A DNA stretch of 64,000 bases from positions 1 to 64,000 of the forward strand of contig JAGCMT010000058.1 of assembly GCA_017646335.1 (NCBI GenBank), written 5' to 3'. The notes under the pieces are model-generated. The model saw only the letters and a program-made list of their open reading frames with translations, was not told the DNA's origin and made no database searches. The position numbers and the translations under genes are program-made. Below are positions 53,056-61,554 of this stretch, piece by piece; position 1 is the stretch's first letter; each line of letters starts with the position of its first letter. The stretch comes from Burkholderiaceae bacterium (GTDB taxonomy: Bacteria; Pseudomonadota; Gammaproteobacteria; Burkholderiales; Burkholderiaceae_F).

Positions 53056-55674
53056 TTACTTCGTTTCGATGAAAGCGGCCACAGCTGCCAAAGCGGCATC
53101 GACCTTGGTGACGTCAGCACCACCGGCCATGGCGAGGTCAGGCTTACCGCCGCCCTTACCGCCAACGACTTGAGCGGCCGTGTTGACGACTTCACCGGCC
53201 TTCACGCGAGCATGCAAGCTCTTGGAAACACCGGCCACCAATTGGACCTTACCGTCATTGACGGCGCCCAAGACGACCACTGCGTCACCGATCTTGTCAC
53301 GCAACGTTTCAGCCATGTCACGCAAGGCCTTGCTATCGGCTTCGACCTTCTTGACCAACAACTTCACGCCATTGACTTCCTTGGCTTCAGCAACCAAAGC
53401 TTGAGCGGAGAGAACGGCCAATTGGCTCTTCAATTGTGCCAATTGCTTCTCGAGGCTCTTGACGTTTTCAAAGACCGTGTGAGCCTTTTCCGTCACGAGA
53501 CCGAGCGGCGTCTTCAATTCGGCGGCCACGCTCTTCAACGTGACTTCTTGTTCGCGCGTAAAGCGAACGACGTGCATACCGGTCGTCACTTCCACACGGC
53601 GGATACCGGCAGCGATACCGGATTCGCTCAAGAGCTTGAAGGAACCGATGTCACCCGTACGTGCAACGTGCGTACCACCACAGAATTCCGTGGAGGGACC
53701 GATCTTCACGACACGAACGCGATCACCGTACTTTTCACCAAAGAGCATCAAGGCGCCCGTCTTCTTAGCGTCTTCAATGCTCATTTCCTCTGCCACCACG
53801 GCAGTGTTGGCAATGATGTGTTCATTGACGATGTCTTCGACACGAGCGATTTCTTCAGCCGTCATCGCTTCGTTGTGAGAGAAGTCGAAGTGCATCACGT
53901 CTTCACCAACCCAAGAACCCTTTTGTTGGACGTGCGTACCCAAGACTTCACGAAGAGCATAGTGCAACAAGTGAGCCACGGAGTGGTTACGCATGATAGC
54001 GGCGCGACGAGCTTCGTCGATCGCAACATTCAAAACGTCACCGACCTTGACGGAGCCTTCAGCCACGTGAGCGTGATGACCCCAAACCTTGCCCTTGATC
54101 TTTTGCGTATCGATGACGCGAACCATCGTGGATTCGTTCTTCATCGTACCCGTATCACCGATTTGACCACCGCTTTCACCGTAGAACGGCGTCGTATCGA
54201 GAACGATCACGCAGTCGTCACCGGCTTGGGCTTCTTCCACTTGTTCACCATCAACGTAAACGGCCAAAACCTTAGCACCGTCTTGCTTGGTTTCCGTGTA
54301 ACCCGTAAAGACCGTATCGGCACCTTCGTATTCGAGACCGGCAGCCATCTTGAACTTCGCAGCGGCACGAGCCTTATCACGTTGTTCTTGCATAGCGCGC
54401 TCGAAACCTTCCATGTCGACCGTCATGTCGCGTTCGCGGCAAACGTCAGCCGTCAAGTCAACCGGGAAGCCATACGTATCGTGGAGCTTAAAGGCCACTT
54501 CGCCGTCAAGCACGGAACCCTCGGTCTTAGCGACGGCACCTTCCAACAATTGCATACCTTGGTTGATCGTTTGAGCAAAACGTTGTTCTTCCTTGGCCAA
54601 CACTTGTTCGATCTTCGGATTCGTGACTTCCGGATAAGCGTCACCCATTTCTGCGGCAACGGCACGAGCAAGCTTAGCGAAGAAGGCACCGCGAGCACCG
54701 AGCTTGTAACCGTGGCGAATAGCGCGACGGCAAATACGACGCAACACATACGTACGACCTTCGTTACCCGGAACGATGCCGTCAGCCACGGAGAATGCGC
54801 AGGCGCGGATGTGGTCAGCGATCACCTTCAAAGACGGGTTGTTGAGGTCAACGTTTTCAGCGCCGGCTTCTTCCACAGCAGCCTTGGCAGCCTTCAACAA
54901 GTTTTGGAAGAGGTCGATGTCGTAGTTCGTGTGCACGCCTTGCAACACGGCGGCGATACGTTCCAAACCCATACCCGTGTCAACGGAGGGCTTCGGAAGC
55001 TTGTGCATCACACCGGCTTCGTCGCGGTTAAATTGCATGAACACGTTGTTCCAAATTTCGATGAAACGGTCACCGTCTTCATCCGGGCTTCCCGGAGGAC
55101 CACCGGCGATTTCCGGACCGTGGTCATAGAAGATTTCGGAGCAAGGACCGCACGGACCCGTATCACCCATCATCCAGAAGTTGTCGGACATGTAACGACC
55201 GCCCTTGTTGTCACCGATACGAACGATACGTTCGGCCGGAACACCCACTTCATCGTGCCAGATGTCATAAGCTTCATCGTCTTCTGCGTAAACCGTCACC
55301 GTGAGCTTTTCAGGCGGCAACTTGAAGTGTTCGGTCAAAAGCTCCCATGCATACTTGATCGCATCACGCTTGAAGTAGTCACCGAAGCTGAAGTTACCCA
55401 ACATTTCGAAGAACGTGTGGTGGCGAGCCGTGTAACCGACGTTATCCAAGTCGTTGTGCTTACCGCCGGCACGGATACACTTTTGAGCCGTCGTTGCACG
55501 CGTGTAAGCGCGCTTGTCAAAACCCAAGAACACGTCCTTGAATTGGTTCATCCCAGCGTTCGTGAACAAAAGCGTCGGGTCATCACCCGGGATCACGGGG
55601 CTAGAATGCACAATCGTGTGACCTTTGCTCTCGAAGAACTTCAAGAAGGTCTGACGAATTTGCGAAGTTTGCAT
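53056..55674 (-). CDS. alaS: Alanyl-tRNA synthetase
   Basis: Class II synthetase of 872 residues charging and editing tRNA-Ala. The N-terminal catalytic core ([25 protein letters not shown] region, motif 2 around [23 protein letters not shown], quoted in parts only) is complete. The editing domain has the zinc ligands HSVAHLLH and [13 protein letters not shown]-terminal DHHA1 domain ends in [15 protein letters not shown]. Highly biased codons fit strong expression. Its 160-base leader holds two hairpins; tusA follows directly. Confidence 0.97.
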   Translation of the reverse strand: MQTSQIRQTFLKFFESKGHTIVHSSPVIPGDDPTLLFTNAGMNQFKDVFLGFDKRAYTRATTAQKCIRAGGKHNDLDNVGYTARHHTFFEMLGNFSFGDYFKRDAIKYAWELLTEHFKLPPEKLTVTVYAEDDEAYDIWHDEVGVPAERIVRIGDNKGGRYMSDNFWMMGDTGPCGPCSEIFYDHGPEIAGGPPGSPDEDGDRFIEIWNNVFMQFNRDEAGVMHKLPKPSVDTGMGLERIAAVLQGVHTNYDIDLFQNLLKAAKAAVEEAGAENVDLNNPSLKVIADHIRACAFSVADGIVPGNEGRTYVLRRICRRAIRHGYKLGARGAFFAKLARAVAAEMGDAYPEVTNPKIEQVLAKEEQRFAQTINQGMQLLEGAVAKTEGSVLDGEVAFKLHDTYGFPVDLTADVCRERDMTVDMEGFERAMQEQRDKARAAAKFKMAAGLEYEGADTVFTGYTETKQDGAKVLAVYVDGEQVEEAQAGDDCVIVLDTTPFYGESGGQIGDTGTMKNESTMVRVIDTQKIKGKVWGHHAHVAEGSVKVGDVLNVAIDEARRAAIMRNHSVAHLLHYALREVLGTHVQQKGSWVGEDVMHFDFSHNEAMTAEEIARVEDIVNEHIIANTAVVAEEMSIEDAKKTGALMLFGEKYGDRVRVVKIGPSTEFCGGTHVARTGDIGSFKLLSESGIAAGIRRVEVTTGMHVVRFTREQEVTLKSVAAELKTPLGLVTEKAHTVFENVKSLEKQLAQLKSQLAVLSAQALVAEAKEVNGVKLLVKKVEADSKALRDMAETLRDKIGDAVVVLGAVNDGKVQLVAGVSKSLHARVKAGEVVNTAAQVVGGKGGGKPDLAMAGGADVTKVDAALAAVAAFIETK

Positions 55675-55714
55675 AACAGATACCCTGTTGATTTAAGTTT
55701 GAATTCTCTAAAAC

Positions 55715-55759
55715 GAGCTCTCCGAAACGAGAGCTCCTCCATCCACAAAAAAGATGGAG
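55715..55759 (-). promoter_or_regulatory. Two adjacent hairpins in the alaS leader
   Basis: On the minus strand CTCCATC pairs with GATGGAG (55737-55743 with 55753-55759). Immediately after it, GAGCTCTC pairs with GAGAGCTC (55715-55722 with 55729-55736), followed by GTTTTAG. Both lie within 85 bases upstream of the alaS start. The second resembles a weak intrinsic terminator, so attenuation or translational control of alaS is possible. Confidence 0.4.
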
Positions 55760-55777
55760 ACACAATCTAAATATTTT

Positions 55778-55814
55778 AGCCTGTCTAATTACCGAGTGGG
55801 TAACGAGACAGGCT
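55778..55814 (-). terminator. Terminator of hemN
   Basis: AGCCTGTCT and AGACAGGCT form a perfect 9-bp stem, with an inner GTTACC/GGTAA pairing. On the minus strand AAAATATTTT follows. It separates hemN from alaS. Confidence 0.72.
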
Positions 55815-55839
55815 CATTTCTAAAGGATTTTTCTTATTT

Positions 55840-57231
55840 TTAGGCAATCTTGGAGTAACCGCCGGCGCGATCGGATTCGCGCAAATAGCGGTCAAATTGC
55901 ATGGCCACGGCACGAACGAAGATCTTGCCCTTGGGACTCACAACGATCGCCTCAGGCGTCAACTCGACCAAACCCACCTTTTGATAGTTTTGAAGCTTGC
56001 GCAGTTCATAGGCGAAGGTCGTATCAAAGTTGATACCAAAACGTTCTTCGATTTCAGCCTTCTCAAGCTTGAATTGACACATGATCGTCATGATGACGGC
56101 ATGACGCAAACGGTCTTCGGCACTCCAGGCATAACCGCGATTCGTTGCCAAGCGACCGGCATGAATGGCTTCATAATAGGCCGGCAAATCACGCGGATTG
56201 CAAGCATAGTGACCGTTGACATTGCTGATAGCGGAAACGCCCAAAGCCACCATATCGCAGTCCGGGCGAGTGGAATAGCCTTGGAAATTACGTTGAAGCT
56301 TGCCCTCTTGTTGAGCGATCGCCAACTCATCGGTAACCTTGGCAAAGTGGTCCATGCCGATATAGCGGTAACCGGAACTCGTCAAACGCGTAATCGCATC
56401 CATCATGATGTGGACCTTTTCCAAGGTCGGCGGCAAATCGGCATCCAAAATACGACGTTGCGGCGGGAAGTGATGCGGCAAATGAGCGTAGTGGTAGAGC
56501 GCGATGCGATCCGGAGAGAGCTCAAGCACTTGATCTAGCGTCTTTTCAAACGTGGCGCGCGTTTGCTTGGGCAAACCATAGATCAAGTTCATGTTGATGG
56601 ACTTAAAGCCGTTTTCACGAGCGGCCTGCATCGTTTCACGCGTCATCTCGAACGGTTGAATACGATTGACGGCCTTTTGAACGTCGGCGTTAAAGTCTTG
56701 CACGCCGCAGCTCATACGGTTAAGACCCACCTTGGCCAATTGCTCGACCTTCTCGGGCGGGCAGCTACGCGGATCGACTTCCATGGAGAATTCACCGTCG
56801 GCTTCCAACGGGAAGTGCTCGGTGATCAGCTCCATCATGCGAACAATTTCATCGTTATCCAAGAACGTGGGAGAGCCGCCACCAAAGTGCAACTGACTCA
56901 CCGTTTGGATACCCGACAAACGCTCTTTCACCAAGCGAGCTTCTTGACCGATCGTTTCCAAATACTCACGGCTCTTGCTGTGATCGCGCGTCACGATCTT
57001 ATTGCAACCGCAGTAGAAGCACACGTCATTGCAGAACGGAACGTGCACATAAAGACTCAACGGGGTCTCGGGATGACGGCTGGCTAAAGCCTTTTCATAA
57101 TCCTCAGGGCCAAACGTCTTCACAAAGCGGTCAGCCGTCGGATAGGACGTGTAGCGAGGAGCCGGCACGTCAAACTTTTGCAATAAATCGATAGAGGGCA
57201 ACTCCACCCCGGTCTTATTCGGATCGATCAC
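55840..57231 (-). CDS. hemN: Oxygen-independent coproporphyrinogen III oxidase
   Basis: Radical-SAM enzyme of 463 residues (E. coli 457) that makes protoporphyrinogen IX without oxygen. The [4Fe-4S]/SAM motif CNDVCFYCGC is at about residues 66-75, preceded by YVHVPF, and FGGGSPTF follows. The C-terminal HemN domain is full length, which separates it from HemW. It diverges from fnr across 204 bases that contain two FNR-type palindromes, fitting anaerobic control of haem synthesis. Confidence 0.95.
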   Translation of the reverse strand: MIDPNKTGVELPSIDLLQKFDVPAPRYTSYPTADRFVKTFGPEDYEKALASRHPETPLSLYVHVPFCNDVCFYCGCNKIVTRDHSKSREYLETIGQEARLVKERLSGIQTVSQLHFGGGSPTFLDNDEIVRMMELITEHFPLEADGEFSMEVDPRSCPPEKVEQLAKVGLNRMSCGVQDFNADVQKAVNRIQPFEMTRETMQAARENGFKSINMNLIYGLPKQTRATFEKTLDQVLELSPDRIALYHYAHLPHHFPPQRRILDADLPPTLEKVHIMMDAITRLTSSGYRYIGMDHFAKVTDELAIAQQEGKLQRNFQGYSTRPDCDMVALGVSAISNVNGHYACNPRDLPAYYEAIHAGRLATNRGYAWSAEDRLRHAVIMTIMCQFKLEKAEIEERFGINFDTTFAYELRKLQNYQKVGLVELTPEAIVVSPKGKIFVRAVAMQFDRYLRESDRAGGYSKIA

Positions 57232-57254
57232 GATTGTTTCCTAACGTCGAATTC

Positions 57255-57268
57255 TTGATTTAAATTAA
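57255..57268. promoter_or_regulatory. FNR box, site 1 (hemN-proximal)
   Basis: TTGATTTAAATTAA matches the FNR consensus TTGAT-N4-ATCAA at nine of ten defined positions. It lies 24 bases upstream of hemN in the divergent hemN-fnr intergenic region. Confidence 0.55.
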
Positions 57269-57298
57269 ACTTCTGCTATTATTTGCGCGTTAATACTT

Positions 57299-57312
57299 TT
57301 GACCGAAGTCAA
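57299..57312. promoter_or_regulatory. FNR/CRP-type palindrome, site 2
   Basis: TTGACCGAAGTCAA is a perfect palindrome with the FNR spacing (TTGAC-N4-GTCAA), extended to TTTTGAC...GTCAAAA at 57297-57314. It lies about 130 bases from the fnr start and 68 from hemN. Confidence 0.55.
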
Positions 57313-57435
57313 AAGAAAAAAGAGTTTAAGAAAAACTCCATGTAATTGTGCTCCCGCAATATTATCGAAATCTGAAGCAAAATATTGTTTCTGCTCGAAA
57401 AGCATGGAGATTTTGAATGAAAGTTGATACTTGGT

Positions 57436-58179
57436 ATGCCTAGCTCGTCCGTCCTCAATACGATTCCGTCTTTGCGAGTGTCTTGCTCGCACTGCAACTT
57501 GCGTGAACATTGTGTTCCGCTCGGTTTATCGTTGAAAGAAATCGATCGTTTGGAAGATCTCGTTGCCTCCCGCAAGCGTATCCGCCGCGGTGAACCGCTT
57601 TTCCGTGCCGGTGACCGTTTCGAAGCGATTTACGCCATCCGTTTGGGCTTTTTGAAGAGCTCCGTGATGAGCAGTGACGGTCGCGAGCAAGTGACGAACT
57701 TCCACATGTCGGGCGAATTGATCGGCTTGGACGGCATTGCCAATGAAGTTCACTCTTGTGACGTCGTTGCTTTGGAAGACACCGAAGTGTGCGTTATTCC
57801 TTACGAACGCATCTTGGCGGTTTCTGCTGAAATCGACGAATACAACATCCATTTCCAAAAGATTCTCTCGCGTGAAATCGTGCGTCAACACGGTTTGATG
57901 CTTTTGTTGGGCTCCATGCACGCCGAAGAACGTTTGGCAGCATTCTTGCTCAACCTCTCGCAACGTTTCGAATCGCGCGGCTATTCCCGTAGCGAATTCG
58001 TGCTTCGTATGACGCGCGCCGAAATCGGTTCCTACCTCGGTTTGAAGTTGGAAACGGTCAGCCGTGTTCTCTCTCGCTTCTCTCACGACAACTTAATCGT
58101 CGTGAATCAAAAGCACGTGCAAATCGTCAATGCCGAAGGTTTGCGCGCCATCGTCTCCGGTCAACCCGCCGACGTCTAA
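57436..58179 (+). CDS. fnr: FNR-family anaerobic transcription regulator
   Basis: A 247-residue CRP/FNR regulator. The oxygen-sensing cysteines are all present: the N-terminal C-x2-C-x5-C group (CSHCNLREHC, about residues 17-26) and a fourth Cys in DTEVCVIPY of the effector domain, so it should carry a [4Fe-4S] cluster. The C-terminal helix-turn-helix EIGSYLGLKLETVSRVLSRF has the Glu and Ser-Arg residues that read TTGAT half-sites. The ATG at 57436 is used; a TTG at 57424 only extends the frame. Its stop overlaps the mltD start (TAATG). Confidence 0.95.
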   Translation: MPSSSVLNTIPSLRVSCSHCNLREHCVPLGLSLKEIDRLEDLVASRKRIRRGEPLFRAGDRFEAIYAIRLGFLKSSVMSSDGREQVTNFHMSGELIGLDGIANEVHSCDVVALEDTEVCVIPYERILAVSAEIDEYNIHFQKILSREIVRQHGLMLLLGSMHAEERLAAFLLNLSQRFESRGYSRSEFVLRMTRAEIGSYLGLKLETVSRVLSRFSHDNLIVVNQKHVQIVNAEGLRAIVSGQPADV

Positions 58180-59690
58180 TGAAGTTCCGTAGCGCGCTTC
58201 TAGCTATTTTGGGCTGCGGCGTGATTCAACACGCCGCGGCGACCGAATTCGTCGATTTATTGGGTGAAATCACCATCGAAGACGAGGTCGCTCAAGCCGT
58301 TGAAGCGCGCTTGGCTCGCGAATCCGTCGTAGCCCCTGAAGACACCGTTTGGGAAACGATTCGACAAGGATTCGGCTTGGCTGATCTTCCCGAAGCCGTC
58401 GTCAATCGCGAACTCAAACGCTACACGCGACATCTCCACTACACGCAACGCATGGCGTTTCGCTCCCGTATGTATCTCTACTACATCGTGAGTGAAACCC
58501 AACGCCGTGGTATGCCCACGGAATTGGCCCTTTTGCCGTTCGTTGAAAGCGCTTTCCAGCCTGAAGCACAATCCAAATCCAAGGCTGCCGGCCTTTGGCA
58601 ATTCATTCCGTCGACCGGCGACATTTTCGATCTCCGTCAATCGAGTTGGCGCGATGACCGATTGGACGTTTTGGAAAGCACGCGTGCCGCGCTCGACTAC
58701 TTGCAAAATCTCTATCAACAATTCGGTGATTGGCACTTGGCCTTGGCCGCTTACAACTGGGGCGAAGGCAGCATTCGTCGCGCCATCGCCATCAACGAGC
58801 GCCGAGGCAAGCCGACCGACTTCATGAGCTTGCAACTGCCCGAAGAAACCAAGCGCTACGTACCGAAGCTCTTGGCTATCAAGGCATTGGTTAAAAATCC
58901 GGCCCTTTTTGACTTGAAGTTGCCCGAAATCGCCAATGAACCTTATTTCGTTCGCATCACGAAAAGCCGTGATTTGGATGTAGAAACGGCAGCACAATTG
59001 GCCGAGACCGATTTGGAAGAATTCAAGCTTCTGAATCCGAGCTTTAACCGCCCGGTCATCGTGGCGGCGCATCAACGACCGATTTTGATTCCGGCAGAAA
59101 AAGCCGACGTTTTCGTTCAAAACCTGTTGAATTGGCAAGCCACCGGCAAGCCCCTGTCAAACTGGAGCACTTACACCCTCAAAAAGGGTGACACAATCAA
59201 TAAGGTCGCCAAACGCTTCGGTATGACGGTCCATGATTTGCGTGCAGCCAACAAAATCCCGACCGGTCGTAAGGTCCAAATCGGTAGCACTCTCTTGGTC
59301 AAGCAGGCCGGCTCCGGAGATATTTCGCATACCGAAGCCAAGAGCAAAATGGAGTTGGTGCCGTTGCCGAGCACCCGACGCATCACCTACCGCGTCCGCA
59401 AGGGTGACACCATCGGTTCCATTGCCAAACGATTCGGCGTCAAAATTGCCGATGTTCGTCGAGTTAACCGATTAAAGGGCAACACCATTCGTGTCGGCCA
59501 ACGCCTACGATTGGAAGTTCGTGACGTACAGCGCCGAAAGATTACCGCTCGTAACTACACCGTCCGCGCCGGTGATACGCTCTATTCGATTGCCAAACGA
59601 TTCAATGTGAGCGTCAGCCACTTGCGTGACACAAACGACTTGGACGATTTGCAGCTCAAACCGGGCCAAAAACTTCGCATCGTCCCTTAA
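58179..59690 (+). CDS. mltD: Membrane-bound lytic transglycosylase D with three LysM repeats
   Basis: A 503-residue envelope enzyme that cleaves peptidoglycan to 1,6-anhydro-muropeptides. After a signal sequence comes a family 1 (SLT-like) domain with the catalytic Glu in LPFVESAFQPEA and AAGLWQFIPSTG, then AAYNWGEG. Three LysM modules follow at about residues 328-372, 404-446 and 456-502 (YTLKKGDTINKVA, YRVRKGDTIGSIA, YTVRAGDTLYSIA). No lipobox Cys follows the signal peptide, so it may be soluble or anchored differently from E. coli MltD. The start overlaps the fnr stop by one base. Confidence 0.93.
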   Translation: MKFRSALLAILGCGVIQHAAATEFVDLLGEITIEDEVAQAVEARLARESVVAPEDTVWETIRQGFGLADLPEAVVNRELKRYTRHLHYTQRMAFRSRMYLYYIVSETQRRGMPTELALLPFVESAFQPEAQSKSKAAGLWQFIPSTGDIFDLRQSSWRDDRLDVLESTRAALDYLQNLYQQFGDWHLALAAYNWGEGSIRRAIAINERRGKPTDFMSLQLPEETKRYVPKLLAIKALVKNPALFDLKLPEIANEPYFVRITKSRDLDVETAAQLAETDLEEFKLLNPSFNRPVIVAAHQRPILIPAEKADVFVQNLLNWQATGKPLSNWSTYTLKKGDTINKVAKRFGMTVHDLRAANKIPTGRKVQIGSTLLVKQAGSGDISHTEAKSKMELVPLPSTRRITYRVRKGDTIGSIAKRFGVKIADVRRVNRLKGNTIRVGQRLRLEVRDVQRRKITARNYTVRAGDTLYSIAKRFNVSVSHLRDTNDLDDLQLKPGQKLRIVP

Positions 59691-59721
59691 GTACGCTAAA
59701 ATTCCTTAATTAACGTTTCGG

Positions 59722-59760
59722 GAACCGAGCAATCAGAATTCTCGGTTCTCACTGATTTTC
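59722..59760 (+). terminator. Possible weak terminator after mltD
   Basis: GAACCGAG and CTCGGTTC form an 8-bp stem with an 11-base loop. The T run (GATTTTC) is displaced by about 8 bases, so termination is likely weak. Confidence 0.42.
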
Positions 59761-59790
59761 TATCGTCTTTCCCAAACTCAAGAGGTTGTC

Positions 59791-60579
59791 ATGGGTTTCC
59801 TTGAAGGTAAAAAGATTCTTATCACGGGCATCGTTTCCAACCGTTCCATCGCTTATGGTATCGCTGCCGCTTGTAAGCGCGAAGGCGCCGAATTGGCGTT
59901 CTCTTATGCCAACGAACGTTTCAAAGATCGTGTCACCGAATTCGCTAAGGACTTCGGTAGCGATGTTGTGTTGCAAATGGACGTCTCCAGCGACGAACAA
60001 ATCGAAAAGACGTTTGCCGAATTGAAGGAAACGTGGGGTTACTTGGACGGTGTCGTGCACTCCATCGGTTTTGCTCCGCGTGAAGCCATCATGGGCGACT
60101 TCTTGGAAGGCTGCACCCGTGACGCTTTCCAAACGGCCATGGACATCTCCGCTTACTCCTTCCCGGCTATCGCTCGCGCCGCTTTGCCCTTGATGGAAGG
60201 TCGCCAAGGTTCTCTCGTCACGCTCACGTATTTGGGCGGCGAACGTGTGGTTCCGAACTACAACACGATGGGCGTCGTGAAGGCCGCTTTGGAAGCTTCT
60301 ACGCGTTATATCGCTTCTTCCATCGGTCCGAAGGGTCACCGTTGTAACTCCATCTCTGCCGGCCCGATCAAGACCTTGGCCGCTGCCGGTATCAAGGACT
60401 TCGGTAAGATCCTCGCTCACATGGAAAAGGCCACGCCGATGCGTCGCACCGTGACGATCGAAGAAGTCGGCAACTTGGCCGCTTTCTTGCTCTCCGATCT
60501 TTCGAGCGCCATCACGGGCGAACTCATCCACGCTGATGCCGGTTTCCACAGCGTTGCCATCGGTGAAGAAGCCCACTAA
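59791..60579 (+). CDS. fabI: Enoyl-ACP reductase (NADH) FabI
   Basis: Last step of each fatty-acid elongation cycle, 262 residues as in E. coli. The divergent Rossmann start GIVSNRSIAYGIA, HSIGFAP, and the catalytic Tyr-x6-Lys (NYNTMGVVKAA) are visible, followed by ISAGPIKTLAAAGI. The Gly of HSIGFAP, whose change confers triclosan resistance in E. coli, is unchanged. AGAGG precedes the ATG. It has its own terminator. Confidence 0.96.
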   Translation: MGFLEGKKILITGIVSNRSIAYGIAAACKREGAELAFSYANERFKDRVTEFAKDFGSDVVLQMDVSSDEQIEKTFAELKETWGYLDGVVHSIGFAPREAIMGDFLEGCTRDAFQTAMDISAYSFPAIARAALPLMEGRQGSLVTLTYLGGERVVPNYNTMGVVKAALEASTRYIASSIGPKGHRCNSISAGPIKTLAAAGIKDFGKILAHMEKATPMRRTVTIEEVGNLAAFLLSDLSSAITGELIHADAGFHSVAIGEEAH

Positions 60580-60605
60580 TAACCTGTCGGGTTATCGATA
60601 AAGAA

Positions 60606-60636
60606 AAGGCTGCGAATCAACCTCGCGGCCTTTTTG
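60606..60636 (+). terminator. Terminator of fabI
   Basis: AAGGCTGCGA and TCGCGGCCTT form a 10-bp stem with one T-G pair, followed by TTTG. It lies just upstream of nadK. Confidence 0.75.
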
Positions 60637-60658
60637 CATTTCTGTCATAATGCCTTGC

Positions 60659-61549
60659 ATGTCGACATTTAAAACTGCTGCAATTTTTGCCAAACGCTCC
60701 GAGCCCATGGGCAAGGCTCTCGAAACCCTTTTGAGCATTCTCGCTCAAGAAGGTGTCACGCCTATGCTTGAAGAAAGTACGGCAACACACCTTGAAGGCT
60801 ATCGAGGCTGGAGCCTTGATGAGTTGGGAGCCAACGCCGATGTGATCATCATTATCGGTGGTGACGGTACCACGCTCGGTATCGCCCGTCGCATGGCCCA
60901 ATACAAGCTCCCCATCATTGCTATCAATGCCGGCCGTCTTGGCTTTATCACCGATTTCTCGCAAGCCGATATGCAAGAGCACTTGCCGCCGATGTTGCGT
61001 GGCGAGTATGAAGCCGACTCACGCGCCATGATGCATGCGACGCTCTATCGCAATAACGAAATCATCTTCGATCAAACGGCTGTCAACGATGCGGGTATCA
61101 CTCACGGCATGGCCGGTTCGATGGTTGAGTACACCGTGTTTGTCGACGGTCACCCGATGGCGACCCAACGTGCCGACGGTTTAATCGTTGCTTCTGCAAC
61201 GGGTTCCACCGCGTACGCGATGGCAGCCGGTGGTCCGATTCTGCACCCCGGCATCCAAGCCATGGTCTTGGTTCCGGTGGCTCCGCACACGCTCTCTAAT
61301 CGCCCCATCGTTTTGCCCAGCGCAAGCATTATCGACATCCACTTGATTAATGCCCATGAGGCAGCTGCTTATTGCGACATGCAAGAATTCATCACGATGC
61401 AAAAGGGCGATACATTGCGCATTACGGCATTGCCCAATCGTTTTACGATGTTGCATCCGCGAGGTCACAATCACTACGATACCTTGCGCAAAAAACTTTA
61501 TTGGAACTGCATGCCGACTGACAATGCAGCCCTTCCCGTCACGAAGTAA
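60659..61549 (+). CDS. nadK: NAD kinase
   Basis: A 296-residue ATP-dependent NAD kinase. IIGGDGT at about residues 61-67 is the catalytic/nucleotide motif. VNDAGITH replaces the more usual NE with ND, and SATGSTAYA is the third signature. Two ATG codons are close (60650 and 60659); neither has a clear Shine-Dalgarno. The second is chosen because MSTFK aligns with the start of E. coli NadK. It is followed 5 bases later by recN, a widespread pair. Confidence 0.93.
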   Translation: MSTFKTAAIFAKRSEPMGKALETLLSILAQEGVTPMLEESTATHLEGYRGWSLDELGANADVIIIIGGDGTTLGIARRMAQYKLPIIAINAGRLGFITDFSQADMQEHLPPMLRGEYEADSRAMMHATLYRNNEIIFDQTAVNDAGITHGMAGSMVEYTVFVDGHPMATQRADGLIVASATGSTAYAMAAGGPILHPGIQAMVLVPVAPHTLSNRPIVLPSASIIDIHLINAHEAAAYCDMQEFITMQKGDTLRITALPNRFTMLHPRGHNHYDTLRKKLYWNCMPTDNAALPVTK

Positions 61550-61554
61550 CGCTC

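Noticed and set aside
53170..55770. An 866-codon open frame antisense to alaS
   Set aside because: It mirrors the strongly biased codon use of alaS (stop triplets are rare in that antisense frame). The translation is His/Arg/Thr-rich with no recognisable domain.
60641..60650. Extended -10-like TGTCATAAT overlapping the nadK start region
   Set aside because: It would require a leaderless nadK transcript and there is no -35; more likely chance in an AT-rich junction.
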